A model generated the notes under the pieces. That model did not search any database and had not been told where the DNA came from. It saw only the letters and a program-made list of their open reading frames with translations. Shown here piece after piece: positions 1 through 8,705 of a stretch of DNA of 64,000 nt (position 1 is the stretch's first letter; every line of letters begins with the position of its first letter). Made by a program: the position numbers and the translations under genes. This DNA comes from Chryseobacterium artocarpi (GTDB lineage: Bacteria > Bacteroidota > Bacteroidia > Flavobacteriales > Weeksellaceae), in assembly GCF_001684975.1 (NCBI RefSeq), contig NZ_MAYH01000001.1:620001-684000 (forward strand). The letters run 5' to 3'.

Positions 1-1
1 T

Positions 2-199
2 ATGAAGATGATGTATGATGCAATTCATCAACTAAGCCCTATTGATAAGGCTTTGATTTTTTTCTTTCTTGAGGATTTCCCGGGAAAGGAAATTGCCCGA
101 CAGCTGGGAATAACAGAAGTAAATGCAAGAGTGAAGCTTAAAAGAGCAAAAGAACGATTGAAAGAAATTATATCCAAGCAGACTGCGGGTTCAAATTAA
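2..199 (+). CDS. ECF sigma factor, C-terminal part (5' end outside window)
   Basis: The visible 65 residues are sigma-70 region 4, the helix-turn-helix of an extracytoplasmic-function sigma factor that contacts the upstream promoter element. They align from the first residues with the middle of the complete sigma factor at 1274-1771 (shared PIDKA, LEDF, GK-IA and RAK motifs), so about 100 N-terminal residues lie left of position 1 and the first Met seen here is internal. The membrane protein at 205-1026 starts five bases after the stop, so the two are probably one operon. It forms the first of two tandem sigma/membrane-protein modules. Confidence 0.85.
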   Translation: MKMMYDAIHQLSPIDKALIFFFLEDFPGKEIARQLGITEVNARVKLKRAKERLKEIISKQTAGSN

Positions 200-204
200 C
201 ACAT

Positions 205-1026
205 ATGAACATGGAGTTAGAAAATTTTAAAGAACTTTGGAATAAAGATACAGGTAAGGATCAACCTGAAATTTCCCTGGAGAAACAACGAGAGATACAT
301 TCTCCTATTCAGATGCTGAAAATAAATATGAAGACTGAGTTTTGGCTTATGGTCATTACTTTACCTTTGTTGTTTACCAGTGTCCCTTTTGCTTCGGCAG
401 ACTCTAATATCAGAACTATCTCTGCATTTGTCACGGTGCTTACAGTGGCTTTTATAACGTATTTTTATTCTCGTTTTCTTAAGCTTTACAAATTGCTTCA
501 AAAGAATAGCATTAATACAAATTACGATTTGTTTAATCTTAAAACCCAGCTTCTTATATCGAAAGAAATCTATATCTCATACTACATTTCCTATATTCCG
601 CTTGCTTTTCTACTATCTCTTATTAAGATCAATTTCCATTTTGATATAGAGTATAACTTAGCTATTTTCGGGATTAGCTTTTTGATTACTTTACTGTTGG
701 TTTGTTTTATCATTAAATACTGGATCTATTATATGTATGGCAGGTATATAGATGATGTAATAAGCCTCGTAGATGAGTTAAATGGTTTGGAAATAAAGCA
801 TAAAGCTGAAAAGAAAAGAACTTGGTTTGAGAGGTCACAGAAGTTTTTCATGAATAAAATGGGTGTAAAAGGGAATATATTGAATACAATTATTTGGTTT
901 GTTTCGGTGTATATATTCATTATTTTATTTTTGACATTTGTTCTTTTAATCATTATCATCATTGGTGCAAAATTGGACTTTATTGATCTTGTAAGCTTAC
1001 AAAGAGCTTTAAACAGGGTGAATTAA
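205..1026 (+). CDS. Multi-pass membrane protein, possible anti-sigma partner
   Basis: 273 residues. A short N-terminal cytoplasmic region (acidic, ELWNKD, then PEISLEKQ and IHSPIQ) precedes about four hydrophobic segments near residues 45-65, 70-90, 118-145 and 150-172, and a further helix near 228-255. The N-terminal motif is shared with 1793-2383 (ELKNTWNED, PEISIEQQ, IHLPLEK, MRNEFW), which also follows a sigma factor gene. This conserved pairing suggests an inner-membrane regulator of the sigma factor, but no zinc-binding anti-sigma motif (HxxxCxxC) is present, so the role is inferred. The C-terminal extension with the extra helix is absent from the paralogue. Start at 205; ATG at 211 is an alternative. 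A strong hairpin follows. Confidence 0.7.
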   Translation: MNMELENFKELWNKDTGKDQPEISLEKQREIHSPIQMLKINMKTEFWLMVITLPLLFTSVPFASADSNIRTISAFVTVLTVAFITYFYSRFLKLYKLLQKNSINTNYDLFNLKTQLLISKEIYISYYISYIPLAFLLSLIKINFHFDIEYNLAIFGISFLITLLLVCFIIKYWIYYMYGRYIDDVISLVDELNGLEIKHKAEKKRTWFERSQKFFMNKMGVKGNILNTIIWFVSVYIFIILFLTFVLLIIIIIGAKLDFIDLVSLQRALNRVN

Positions 1027-1043
1027 AAATATATTCTAAATAG

Positions 1044-1081
1044 AAACAAAGCCGGACAAAAAAAATGTCCGGCTTTGTTTT
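1044..1081 (+). terminator. Rho-independent terminator
   Basis: Perfect 15-base stem (aaacaaagccggaca / tgtccggctttgttt) with an A-rich loop and T-rich tail, just after the membrane protein gene. It ends the first sigma/membrane module. Confidence 0.8.
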
Positions 1082-1179
1082 GAAATAGTGTAACATTTTC
1101 AAATTTTCTCTACTAACTACAAAAATTATTTCGACTTGTACTATCCTAAAAAATAGTAAAAACTCAAAACACAATGAGG

Positions 1180-1210
1180 ACCTGACAGTATTTTCTGTTA
1201 GGTTTTTTTA
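1180..1210 (+). terminator. Second terminator-like hairpin before the sigma gene
   Basis: Stem cctgacag / ctgttagg followed by a run of seven T, about 100 bases after the first terminator and 64 bases before the next sigma gene. No ORF lies between the two hairpins, so this may end a short non-coding transcript, act as an attenuator, or be a relic of the duplication. Confidence 0.5.
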
Positions 1211-1273
1211 TTTTTTTCAAATATTCTGTAACAATTTTTTTAAACGAAAACTAACTCTATAGAGTAACAAGCT

Positions 1274-1771
1274 ATGACCTCACCAGAGCAAAAGTTTATC
1301 CGTACAATAGAAAAGCATAAAGGAATCATTTTTAAGATTTCTAAGATGTACATGTCTGAAAAAGATGATCAGGATGACCTTTTTCAGGAAATTACTTATC
1401 AGCTTTGGAAAGCATATTCCAGCTTCAGGGGAGAAAGTGAATTTTCAACATGGTTGTACAGAATTGCTTTAAATACAGCTATTATTTTCCTTAAAACCAA
1501 TAAGCGGAGAAGTTTTATAGCAAATGAAGATGTTTCCAATTATGTTATCACTCAGGAAGACTATGATTATAGTAAGGAGGAAAGATTAGCCAAAATGTAT
1601 AATGCCATCCAGCAGCTTAATCCTATTGACAAAGCCTTTATTTTTTATTATCTGGAAGATTTCTCGGGAAAACAGATTGCCGATCAGATGGGCATTTCCG
1701 AAGGAAATGTAAGAGTGAAAATGAACAGGGCAAAAAATAAACTTAAAGATATCTTAAGCCAACATAATTAA
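1274..1771 (+). CDS. ECF-type RNA polymerase sigma factor
   Basis: 165 residues, the usual length of a minimal ECF sigma factor. Region 2 occupies roughly residues 15-85 (DDLFQEITYQLWKAY, then STWLYRIALNTA, the -10 binding and melting part); region 4 occupies about 105-160 with a helix-turn-helix around GKQIADQMGISEGNVRVK. It recruits RNA polymerase to a stress or envelope regulon. It is followed 21 bases later by the membrane protein 1793-2383, its likely regulator. Close paralogue of the truncated gene at the left edge, indicating a tandem duplication of the whole module. Upstream are two hairpins; no SD sequence. Confidence 0.92.
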   Translation: MTSPEQKFIRTIEKHKGIIFKISKMYMSEKDDQDDLFQEITYQLWKAYSSFRGESEFSTWLYRIALNTAIIFLKTNKRRSFIANEDVSNYVITQEDYDYSKEERLAKMYNAIQQLNPIDKAFIFYYLEDFSGKQIADQMGISEGNVRVKMNRAKNKLKDILSQHN

Positions 1772-1792
1772 CCACATTAAATCAACAATCCA

Positions 1793-2383
1793 ATGAATAT
1801 AGATGAATTGAAAAATACATGGAATGAAGATATTACGGATAAAACTCCGGAAATTAGTATAGAACAACAAAATAAAATACATCTTCCTCTTGAAAAGGTA
1901 CGTAAAAATATGCGTAATGAATTCTGGTGGATCATCGGAATCTTTGTCTTTGCCTTTTTGGTTTGTTCAATTTGCAGACCTTTTAAATTACAGTTATATA
2001 TCACTGTTTTAATTGCTTCCATGCTGATTGTTACCATTTTCTTTTTCAGTAAATTTTTTAAACTGTACAATGATATTAGTAATACAGAGCTTAAAACCTA
2101 CGATTCTCTGAAAGATCTCATAAATCAGCTTAATCTGAATAAACAGTATTATCTATCCTATTATATCAGTTTTGCCCCATTTATAGTTTGTGAAATGCTT
2201 ATCGTTTTGGAATTCATACCGTGGAGAGAACCCTTAGGGGAAATGAACGTAGCTCTTATATTGATCGTTTCTGTGATTATAGGGTTGTTTCTACTTTTCT
2301 TTTGTGGCAAATATTGGTTTCACCATTACTATGGCAAATATATCAGGCATATTGAATCACTTCTTAAAGAATTAAAAGAATGA
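1793..2383 (+). CDS. Multi-pass membrane protein, possible anti-sigma partner
   Basis: 196 residues; paralogue of 205-1026. The N-terminal 45 residues (ELKNTWNED, PEISIEQQ, IHLPLEK) are hydrophilic and conserved between the two; then four hydrophobic segments near 46-64, 68-86, 118-140 and 150-172 and a basic, helical tail. Position directly behind an ECF sigma gene and the conserved cytoplasmic N-terminus suggest it binds the sigma factor, but that is inference from context: no known anti-sigma domain is recognisable. Ends in a GC-rich inverted repeat. Confidence 0.7.
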   Translation: MNIDELKNTWNEDITDKTPEISIEQQNKIHLPLEKVRKNMRNEFWWIIGIFVFAFLVCSICRPFKLQLYITVLIASMLIVTIFFFSKFFKLYNDISNTELKTYDSLKDLINQLNLNKQYYLSYYISFAPFIVCEMLIVLEFIPWREPLGEMNVALILIVSVIIGLFLLFFCGKYWFHHYYGKYIRHIESLLKELKE

Positions 2384-2388
2384 AAATA

Positions 2389-2417
2389 GTTTCGGCGGGC
2401 TGAAAGCCCGCCGAAAC
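2389..2417. terminator. GC-rich perfect inverted repeat between convergent genes
   Basis: Thirteen-base perfect arms (gtttcggcgggct / agcccgccgaaac) around a three-base centre, between the convergent ends of 1793-2383 and 2440-3972. There is no T-run on either side, so it could be a bidirectional terminator of unusual form or a mobile palindromic repeat. Confidence 0.6.
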
Positions 2418-2439
2418 TGATTATGATGTAAATAAATGA

Positions 2440-3972
2440 TTAAATTTTTGCCTTTTCCTTGGCGATTTCATTTTTGATCCAATCCAGTTGTGGATCTTTT
2501 TTATCTATGATATCCTGCATATTTTCTTTAATTGAAACATCAGGAACAACTCCTTTTTTAGAATCGGAAAACTCTATATTAGGCTGTACAAGTAGCAATC
2601 CGATAGGAAATCTTATTTCTGAGTTGGGCAGTTTCTGATAAGAATAGAATCCGGCAACCGTTCCATCATTGGCACCACCGGTTTCTTCACCCACTAAAAT
2701 TGCTCTTTTATCATTTTTCAATTTTGCTGTAATGATAGAGGATGCAGAAAAGCTACCACCGTTGATCAAAACAAATACCTTTCCGTTGAAAGCTTCTTTA
2801 TTAGGTTTCATAGGTTTATCAGCTTTCATTTTATAGAAAACTTTTCCCTCTTTTTTATAAGTACTGAATGCCTGGGCAAAGAAATAGCTAGGATAAGCAA
2901 TACTTTTGAAGGCAAATTCCAGAGGAGTGCTTTTCCTGAAATAATTGGTTCTCAAAGGAACATCTCTTGATGTCACCTGTGATGGTTTTATCAGAGTAAA
3001 AGGTTTGTCTGCAAGATAAGAATACAGATTATTGATCTCATATAGAGAACCTCCGTAATTATTACGAACATCTATGATGAGGTAATCCGACTTTGCATTT
3101 TTAATCTTTGAAAATGTTTTTTTATAAAACTCTTCTGAATACTCCCTTGAAAAACTTTTCACTTTTATATAAGCAATAGAGCTGTCTTTATCCAGAAATT
3201 TAAAACTTCGGTTGTAAGAATTGCTGGAAGCTACATAATCATTCAGTTTTCTTTCCTGAGTACGTTTCTTCATTTCCTTATCTTTCTCTAGATCAGTGTC
3301 AGATTTAGTTTCTCTAGTTAAGGTATATGAATGTTTTTCACCTTTATAAATAGTCTCTAAGGTTACTTTATTTTCCAATCCATTTTCTGCGGTATAGTAA
3401 TTAAAGAACAGATCTTTTAAAAAATAGGGTTGAAAAGTAGTATTGTAACCATCACTACTGATAAGGCTTCTGTATTTTTTTATATAAGTTGAAACCGGGA
3501 CATTGTTGATAGACAAAATTTCTGTTCCGGGTTGAATATTTTCAATAGAATCATTATTTTGAATAATATACATCTGATCATCGGAAATGTAGTATTCAAA
3601 ACGGCTGAACAATCCTTTTTGATGTTCTAATTTTTTAATTTCACTCTTTGTAAACTTTTTTCTGGGTATCCTTAATGAAAGATGCCCTTCACGAATATCC
3701 GCAATTACAGGTTGAAACCTAAAATAAAACTGAAGTGGAGTAAGGGGCTCCGTAAGGGTTTGTTTCAGGCTGTCAAGTTTATGTTCTAATTGTTGCTTAG
3801 GAATATACCAGTACAGCTGAGGATGCATTTTCTGTAGTTTTGCATAAGCATAATCTACATCCTCTTTAAGCCGATCAGGGGGAATGTATGAAGCACGCTG
3901 TTCGTTATGCCTTTTAATAGATGCACATGACGAAAGTGTAGCCAAAATAAATATTATCGAATAATTTTTCAA
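2440..3972 (-). CDS. S41 family (C-terminal processing) peptidase lipoprotein
   Basis: 510 residues. The N-terminus is a lipoprotein signal ending at lipobox LSSC (Cys16), so the enzyme should be membrane-anchored outside the cytoplasm. A helical N-terminal region (about 30-110) and a degenerate PDZ-like part (about 130-175, GTEILSINNVPV) precede the S41 protease core, with SYIAYIKVKSF-like and LIIDVRNNYGG motifs and the serine in GGSFSASS near residue 410, followed by GEETGG. These fit a tail-specific protease fold that cleaves periplasmic or surface proteins; the true substrate is unknown. Convergent with the gene to its left. Confidence 0.85.
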   Translation of the reverse strand: MKNYSIIFILATLSSCASIKRHNEQRASYIPPDRLKEDVDYAYAKLQKMHPQLYWYIPKQQLEHKLDSLKQTLTEPLTPLQFYFRFQPVIADIREGHLSLRIPRKKFTKSEIKKLEHQKGLFSRFEYYISDDQMYIIQNNDSIENIQPGTEILSINNVPVSTYIKKYRSLISSDGYNTTFQPYFLKDLFFNYYTAENGLENKVTLETIYKGEKHSYTLTRETKSDTDLEKDKEMKKRTQERKLNDYVASSNSYNRSFKFLDKDSSIAYIKVKSFSREYSEEFYKKTFSKIKNAKSDYLIIDVRNNYGGSLYEINNLYSYLADKPFTLIKPSQVTSRDVPLRTNYFRKSTPLEFAFKSIAYPSYFFAQAFSTYKKEGKVFYKMKADKPMKPNKEAFNGKVFVLINGGSFSASSIITAKLKNDKRAILVGEETGGANDGTVAGFYSYQKLPNSEIRFPIGLLLVQPNIEFSDSKKGVVPDVSIKENMQDIIDKKDPQLDWIKNEIAKEKAKI

Positions 3973-4142
3973 TATATCTTTGAGTTTTTAAGCTGCTAAA
4001 TTAGAAAGTTTATAGTTAATCATCCCTTAAATGAATAATAAACTTTCTGAAATACGTGATAAATTTAGTTAAAAAAAGAGACTCAATGAGTACATATTTT
4101 CATTTATAGATAAAAGTCTATAAATTTGATGTTTATTTTTGA

Positions 4143-5240
4143 ATGATGTATTGGATTGTCACGATTGTGGTTGTATTGATCATATCTTATTTTATCGTAA
4201 TAAATGGGAAAGCCTTTGGAGGAGTGCCAAAAGGAAAACGACTCGAAAGAATCAGACAATCGAAGCTCTATGGAAAAAATAAATTTCAAAATATCAGCCA
4301 TACTCCATCCATTGCAGAGGGATATAATATGACAAAGGTGACCTTAGATTTCCTATTTGGAAAGAAAGATCCTTTGTTGAAGCCTCTTAAAGAAATTCCC
4401 TCAGTTTATACAGATTTAAGGAAATTAGATAAAAATCAGGATGTTTTTATTTGGTTGGGGCATTCATCATATTATATACAGACTGACGGAGTATCCTTCC
4501 TCATAGATCCGGTATTGAGCCTGTATGGTTCCCCTTTTAAATATTTCAATAAAGCATTTAAAGGTTCTGATGTTTTCAAATCAGAAGATATTCCGGATCT
4601 TGACTATCTGGTGATTACTCACGATCATTTTGACCATTTGGATTATCCTACAGTGAAATCGATCAGATCACGAACAGGAAAGGTTGTTGTTCCACTGGGA
4701 GTAGGAGCGCATTTTGAAAGATGGGGATATCCTGAAAATAAACTCATTGAAGAAGAATGGGGAACAGAAATCGAACTCAAGAATAATATAAAACTGATAT
4801 TTACACCAGCCAGACATTTTTCCGGTCGAAGAGTAAAACAGAATGACACACTTTGGACTTCTTACGTACTTGATACTCCTACAAAGAAAATATTTTTGGG
4901 TGGTGATAGTGGCTATGATACCCATTTTAAAATGATCGGAGAAAAATATGGTCCTTTCAATTATGCGATTCTCGAAAACGGACAGTATGGTGAAGCATGG
5001 AGATATATTCATACACTTCCTGAAGACGTAATTCAGGCTGCAATAGATGTAAAGGCAGAACATATTATTCCAGTGCATGCTGCAAAATTTGCGCTTGCTC
5101 TTCATCCTTGGAATGAACCTTTACAAAAGATTACAAGCCTTGGGAAAGAAAAAGAATTACATATCCTTACTCCGATGATCGGGGAGGTGGTTGTTTTAAA
5201 CGGATCTGATCAGCAGTTTTCTACCTGGTGGGAAGACTGA
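4143..5240 (+). CDS. MBL-fold metal-dependent hydrolase, membrane-anchored (NAPE-PLD/UlaG-like)
   Basis: 365 residues. One N-terminal hydrophobic helix (residues 2-22) anchors the protein. The metallo-beta-lactamase fold follows: WLGHSSYYI strand, ID-P turn, and the metal ligand motif THDHFDHLD with His160, His162, Asp164 and His165; later ligands are in PARHFSGR, GGDSGY and PVHAAKF. This arrangement matches the beta-lactamase_2 subgroup that includes N-acylphosphatidylethanolamine phospholipase D and L-ascorbate lactonase; the substrate cannot be told. The stop codon directly abuts that of the convergent acetyltransferase gene. Confidence 0.88.
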   Translation: MMYWIVTIVVVLIISYFIVINGKAFGGVPKGKRLERIRQSKLYGKNKFQNISHTPSIAEGYNMTKVTLDFLFGKKDPLLKPLKEIPSVYTDLRKLDKNQDVFIWLGHSSYYIQTDGVSFLIDPVLSLYGSPFKYFNKAFKGSDVFKSEDIPDLDYLVITHDHFDHLDYPTVKSIRSRTGKVVVPLGVGAHFERWGYPENKLIEEEWGTEIELKNNIKLIFTPARHFSGRRVKQNDTLWTSYVLDTPTKKIFLGGDSGYDTHFKMIGEKYGPFNYAILENGQYGEAWRYIHTLPEDVIQAAIDVKAEHIIPVHAAKFALALHPWNEPLQKITSLGKEKELHILTPMIGEVVVLNGSDQQFSTWWED

Positions 5241-5528
5241 TCAGGCATGCCAGATGTCTTTATATCTCCTTGGATGGTTTTCAAATTGTTGACGAACGAA
5301 ATCACATTCAGGGTCTACAAGCAAATCTTTTTCTTCCGCATAACGTACCAGCTCATCCAGCAATAATTTGGCATATCCTTTCCCTTCACGTTCTTCGTCA
5401 AGCTTGGTATAATATACAATAAGAAGTCTTCCATCAACCTCTATGGACATATATCCTGCTTTTTTTCCGTCAATAAGTAGCTGCAATTCATCCTGATATG
5501 GAGATACCGTAAATTTTATGTTTTCCAT
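5241..5528 (-). CDS. Small GNAT-like N-acetyltransferase (YjdJ type)
   Basis: 95 residues counted from the Met at 5528. A longer reading frame runs to 5717, but its 63 extra residues are low-complexity translation of AT-rich DNA, and family members start a few residues before the beta-strand KFTVSPYQDELQ, so 5528 is preferred. The core (AGYMSIEVDGR, YYTKLDEEREGKGYAKLLLDELVRYA) is the acetyl-CoA binding part of the short YjdJ/GNAT family, with the pyrophosphate loop around REGKGYAK. Probably acetylates a small molecule or protein; substrate unknown. Stop codon abuts that of 4143-5240. Confidence 0.85.
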   Translation of the reverse strand: MENIKFTVSPYQDELQLLIDGKKAGYMSIEVDGRLLIVYYTKLDEEREGKGYAKLLLDELVRYAEEKDLLVDPECDFVRQQFENHPRRYKDIWHA

Positions 5529-5960
5529 AATGATAAAGATTTGGTTGATTAAAAAAACACTTTTGAAAACTTTCAAAAGTAATCTCTCCATTAAAATTAC
5601 AAAATTAATTGATACGATGTAAAGCTTTTTGATAATCTTAACGAATTTTATAAGGATATGATGAAAAGTTAAAATAGTAGGGAATTTAGGATGATTAAAA
5701 ATATAATTATCAATCATGATCGTCTTAATTCATAGTTTCTAGACTGAAACTTTCAGCAAATTCAATCTGTTTAATCATCTTTCGAAAAATAATAATCTTA
5801 ATTTTTTTTAATTATTAACTGTAAAAGTGATATGATAATATAAATTATTTTGAAGATAATCAGTTGTTTAAAGTTTTTATTAACAAATATTGGCAATTCA
5901 GAATGATAATTGGCACTTTAATTGACTATGTCAACATGTTTAATTTAAAAGAGGAATGAA
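5529..5960. other. Intergenic region, AT-rich, no gene supported
   Basis: 432 bases between divergent genes. It holds only the two promoter regions. A reading frame entering from 5528 to 5717 on the minus strand is treated as an artefact. I see no RNA gene or strong hairpin. Confidence 0.5.
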
Positions 5961-6419
5961 ATGAAAAAGTTTTTGCTAACAGCATTTTTGATTGGGACGT
6001 TCAGTCTGAGCTATGCCCAGTCAGATTATTATAATGATTACAGACGAAGTATTTCGGATGTTAACTGGCAAAATGTAATCACAGATTTAGTGCTTTCAAG
6101 TGTGCAGGCGAAGCAGATCTACGTATTAAATGACAGATATCGTGATTATGATACATGGAACAGAGTATATGTAGTAGATCCGGGAAGATGGAGAGGTGAC
6201 AGATATTCTGAACTGGAAAGAATTCTTGGAAGAGAAAAATACCTGGTTTTTAAAAAGAAATATTACAGAGGACAAAATCCGGTAATTGTATACGGTAGAA
6301 GTAAAAATGACTATAAAAATTATAAAAAATACCGTAAGGAACAGGATAAATATTATAAAGAAAGAGCTAAACAATACAAAAAGGAACATAAGCACCACGG
6401 TCACGATCATTGGGACTAG
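5961..6419 (+). CDS. Secreted basic, Tyr/Lys/His-rich small protein
   Basis: 152 residues with a clear signal peptide (Lys-Lys, hydrophobic stretch, cleavage near SYAQS). The mature protein has a helical N-terminal half (LSSVQAKQIYVLND, then YSELERILGREKYLVFKKKYY) and a low-complexity tail of Lys and Tyr ending in a His cluster HKHHGHDH. The first half resembles the Spy/CpxP-like or DUF-type periplasmic helices found in flavobacteria; the His-rich end could bind metal. Exact family not recognised. No close neighbours on its strand. Confidence 0.75.
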   Translation: MKKFLLTAFLIGTFSLSYAQSDYYNDYRRSISDVNWQNVITDLVLSSVQAKQIYVLNDRYRDYDTWNRVYVVDPGRWRGDRYSELERILGREKYLVFKKKYYRGQNPVIVYGRSKNDYKNYKKYRKEQDKYYKERAKQYKKEHKHHGHDHWD

Positions 6420-6599
6420 ACCATTATCAACTATTATATATATTCACTATTTAAATGACTGGCATTCGTGTCGGTCATTTTTTATATAATAATAAGTTTT
6501 TTAAGTTTAAGCATACTAACAAAGATCCGATCAATCAAGGAATAGGTTTTCTTTGCTCGTCTTTCCAATATTTAAAAATTAACACAATCATTTTATATT

Positions 6600-6626
6600 T
6601 TGGTATGTTTGAATTTTATAACTTTG
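6600..6626 (+). promoter_or_regulatory. Bacteroidota-type promoter directly at the araC-family start
   Basis: TTG at 6600-6602, 16 bases, then TAACTTTG (TAnnTTTG) at 6619-6626. The predicted transcript start falls at about the ATG at 6631, implying a leaderless or nearly leaderless mRNA. Confidence 0.4.
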
Positions 6627-6630
6627 AAAT

Positions 6631-7536
6631 ATGGAATCAAGTGAATCTTTAGAAGGTTTTTACGAAAGAAATGCTCCCAATCATAATTTACAATGTATTG
6701 GTGCTGTTGGTATGGGACATTTTAATGTGTTTTCAAGAGAGCATTGTGCTCTGTTATCACCCTATAGTAGAAGAGATTATTATAAAATATCATTAATTAT
6801 AGGAAAGGGAAAGCTTCATTATGCAGACAAATGGATCCGTGTGGAACGTCCTGCTTTGTTATTTTCGAATCCTATCGTTCCTTATTCATGGGAAGCAGAT
6901 GATGAAGATCAGAAAGGTTGGTTTTGCCTTTTTACAGAGACTTTTCTGCAGAATGGAAACCGTTTGGGAAATCTTCAGGATTCCCCGCTTTTTAAGATTG
7001 GAGGAACTCCCGTTTTCTTTGTGGATGATGAACAGCAGGAGGTTCTTTCTGATCTGTTTACCAAAATGACAACAGAAATACAATCAGATTATGTTCATAA
7101 ATATGATATGCTGAGAGCGTATCTTCATCTTATGATTCACGAAACGATGAAAATGCGTCCGGCAGAAACTTTTGAACCCTATCAAAATGCTTCGCAAAGA
7201 GTTGCTTCTTTATTTATGGAACTGTTGGAAAGACAATTTCCCATTGATAGCCCTGATGCATTCTTGAAATTAAAGAGTCCGAATGATTATGCACAAAGTC
7301 TTTCCATTCATGTCAATTCTTTAAACCGTTCAGTAAAAGAAATTACGGGGAAAACGACCAGTCAGCAGATTACCGGGCGAATCATTCAGGAAGCCAATGC
7401 TTTACTTACTCATACAGACTGGAATATTGCCGAGATTGCATATGGATTGGGTTTTGAAGAACCGGCTTATTTTACCAATTACTTTAAAAAACAAACGGGA
7501 ATAACGCCAAATGCATTGAGATCTAGCCTTGTTTGA
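6631..7536 (+). CDS. AraC family transcriptional regulator
   Basis: 301 residues. Residues about 20-150 form the cupin-like effector domain (FSREHCALLSPYSRRDYYKI, GKGKLHYADKWI, PIVPYSWE); residues about 205-298 are the AraC DNA-binding domain with two helix-turn-helix motifs, ending in IAEIAYGLGFEEPAYFTNYFKK and the typical TPNALR. It sits 88 bases upstream of an aldo/keto reductase and an MBL protein on the same strand, so it is likely their local regulator. The -7 box ends only four bases before the ATG. Confidence 0.93.
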   Translation: MESSESLEGFYERNAPNHNLQCIGAVGMGHFNVFSREHCALLSPYSRRDYYKISLIIGKGKLHYADKWIRVERPALLFSNPIVPYSWEADDEDQKGWFCLFTETFLQNGNRLGNLQDSPLFKIGGTPVFFVDDEQQEVLSDLFTKMTTEIQSDYVHKYDMLRAYLHLMIHETMKMRPAETFEPYQNASQRVASLFMELLERQFPIDSPDAFLKLKSPNDYAQSLSIHVNSLNRSVKEITGKTTSQQITGRIIQEANALLTHTDWNIAEIAYGLGFEEPAYFTNYFKKQTGITPNALRSSLV

Positions 7537-7624
7537 AATTTATAATTCTTGGTTTGAATTCTATACCGTGGGTCACAGCTTCATGTTCTAATTTTGTCCT
7601 AATCAAATTTTAAAAAATACCATC

Positions 7625-8626
7625 ATGAAATTTAAAGAATTAGGAAACACAGGCGAGCAGCTTTCTGCTATTGGTTTAGGATGTATGGGGATGAGCTTTG
7701 CTTACGGTCCCGCAGACGAGCAGGAAAGTATCAATACCTTGCATAGAGCACTGGATTTGGGTGTCAACTTCTGGGATACAGCGGATATGTATGCTAACGG
7801 AGAAAATGAAAAACTGATTTCTAAGGTTTTAGTACCGAATAGAGACAAGATTTTTATTGCTACAAAATTCGGATTCCGCTTTAAAGATGGAACGGCAAGT
7901 CACAGTGGTGCTCCCGGGACTTATTTTGACGGTTCCCCGGAATGGATCAGAAAGGCAGTAGATTTAAGCCTTCAACGATTGAAAATAGATACTATTGATT
8001 TGTATTACGCCCATCGAGTGGATCCCAATGTTCCGGTAGAAGAAACAGTAGGAGCAATGGCAGAATTGGTAAAAGCAGGAAAGGTGAAATATCTTGGATT
8101 ATCTGAAGCATCAGCAGAATCTATTAAAAAAGCAAATAAAATCCATCCAATTGCCGCATTACAATCCGAGTATTCTATCCTTACGAAAGATGTTGAAAGC
8201 GAAATCTTACCAACGATCAGAGATTTAGGAATTTCCTTGGTTCCTTATTCACCATTGGCGAGAGGGCTTTTTGCCAATATCAATGAAGTGCAAAGCCTTG
8301 ATGATGATGATTTTAGAAAATCATTACCCCGTTACCAACAGGAATATCTTGAAAATAATACCAAATTGGCAAATGAAATCAATGAATTTGCAGCTTCCAA
8401 AGGAGTGAAAGGAACTCAGTTGGCGCTGGCATGGGTATTGAATCAAGGAGATGATATTATTCCAATTCCGGGAACTAAAAGAATCAAATATCTTGAAGAA
8501 AATATTGCAGCCGTTAATATCGATCTTTCCCAGTCTGATCTGAATACCATTGATGCTATCCTTAAAAAGTATCCGAATGTAGGAGAAAGGTATACTGAAG
8601 GGTCAATGAAATTAGTAAATAACTAA
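7625..8626 (+). CDS. Aldo/keto reductase
   Basis: 333 residues, full length for an NADPH-dependent aldo/keto reductase TIM barrel. It starts with the strand LGNTGEQLSAIGLGCMGMSF and holds the catalytic tetrad: Asp and Tyr in WDTADMYANGENE, Lys in IFIATKFGF and His in LYYAHRVDP; the NADP-binding end is IPIPGTKRIKYLEEN. Sequence style fits the AKR13/YakC-IolS group. Probably reduces aldehydes or ketones in the cytoplasm. Likely under control of the AraC regulator immediately upstream and followed by an MBL protein. Confidence 0.95.
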   Translation: MKFKELGNTGEQLSAIGLGCMGMSFAYGPADEQESINTLHRALDLGVNFWDTADMYANGENEKLISKVLVPNRDKIFIATKFGFRFKDGTASHSGAPGTYFDGSPEWIRKAVDLSLQRLKIDTIDLYYAHRVDPNVPVEETVGAMAELVKAGKVKYLGLSEASAESIKKANKIHPIAALQSEYSILTKDVESEILPTIRDLGISLVPYSPLARGLFANINEVQSLDDDDFRKSLPRYQQEYLENNTKLANEINEFAASKGVKGTQLALAWVLNQGDDIIPIPGTKRIKYLEENIAAVNIDLSQSDLNTIDAILKKYPNVGERYTEGSMKLVNN

Positions 8627-8705
8627 AAATTACACTTAAGCTGGGTTTCTGAATAACGGAAGCTCAGTTTTTTTGTTATTGAAGAAAATTGAAAAGCAAT
8701 ATATC

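Noticed and set aside
4668..5105. Long minus-strand frame inside the MBL gene
   Set aside because: Shadow of the real plus-strand gene; no domain signal.
5529..5717. N-terminal extension of the GNAT gene
   Set aside because: 63 extra residues are low-complexity; family starts at 5528.
6286..6652. Plus-strand frames overlapping the end of 5961-6419 and the AraC promoter
   Set aside because: Low-complexity, overlap real gene and promoter.
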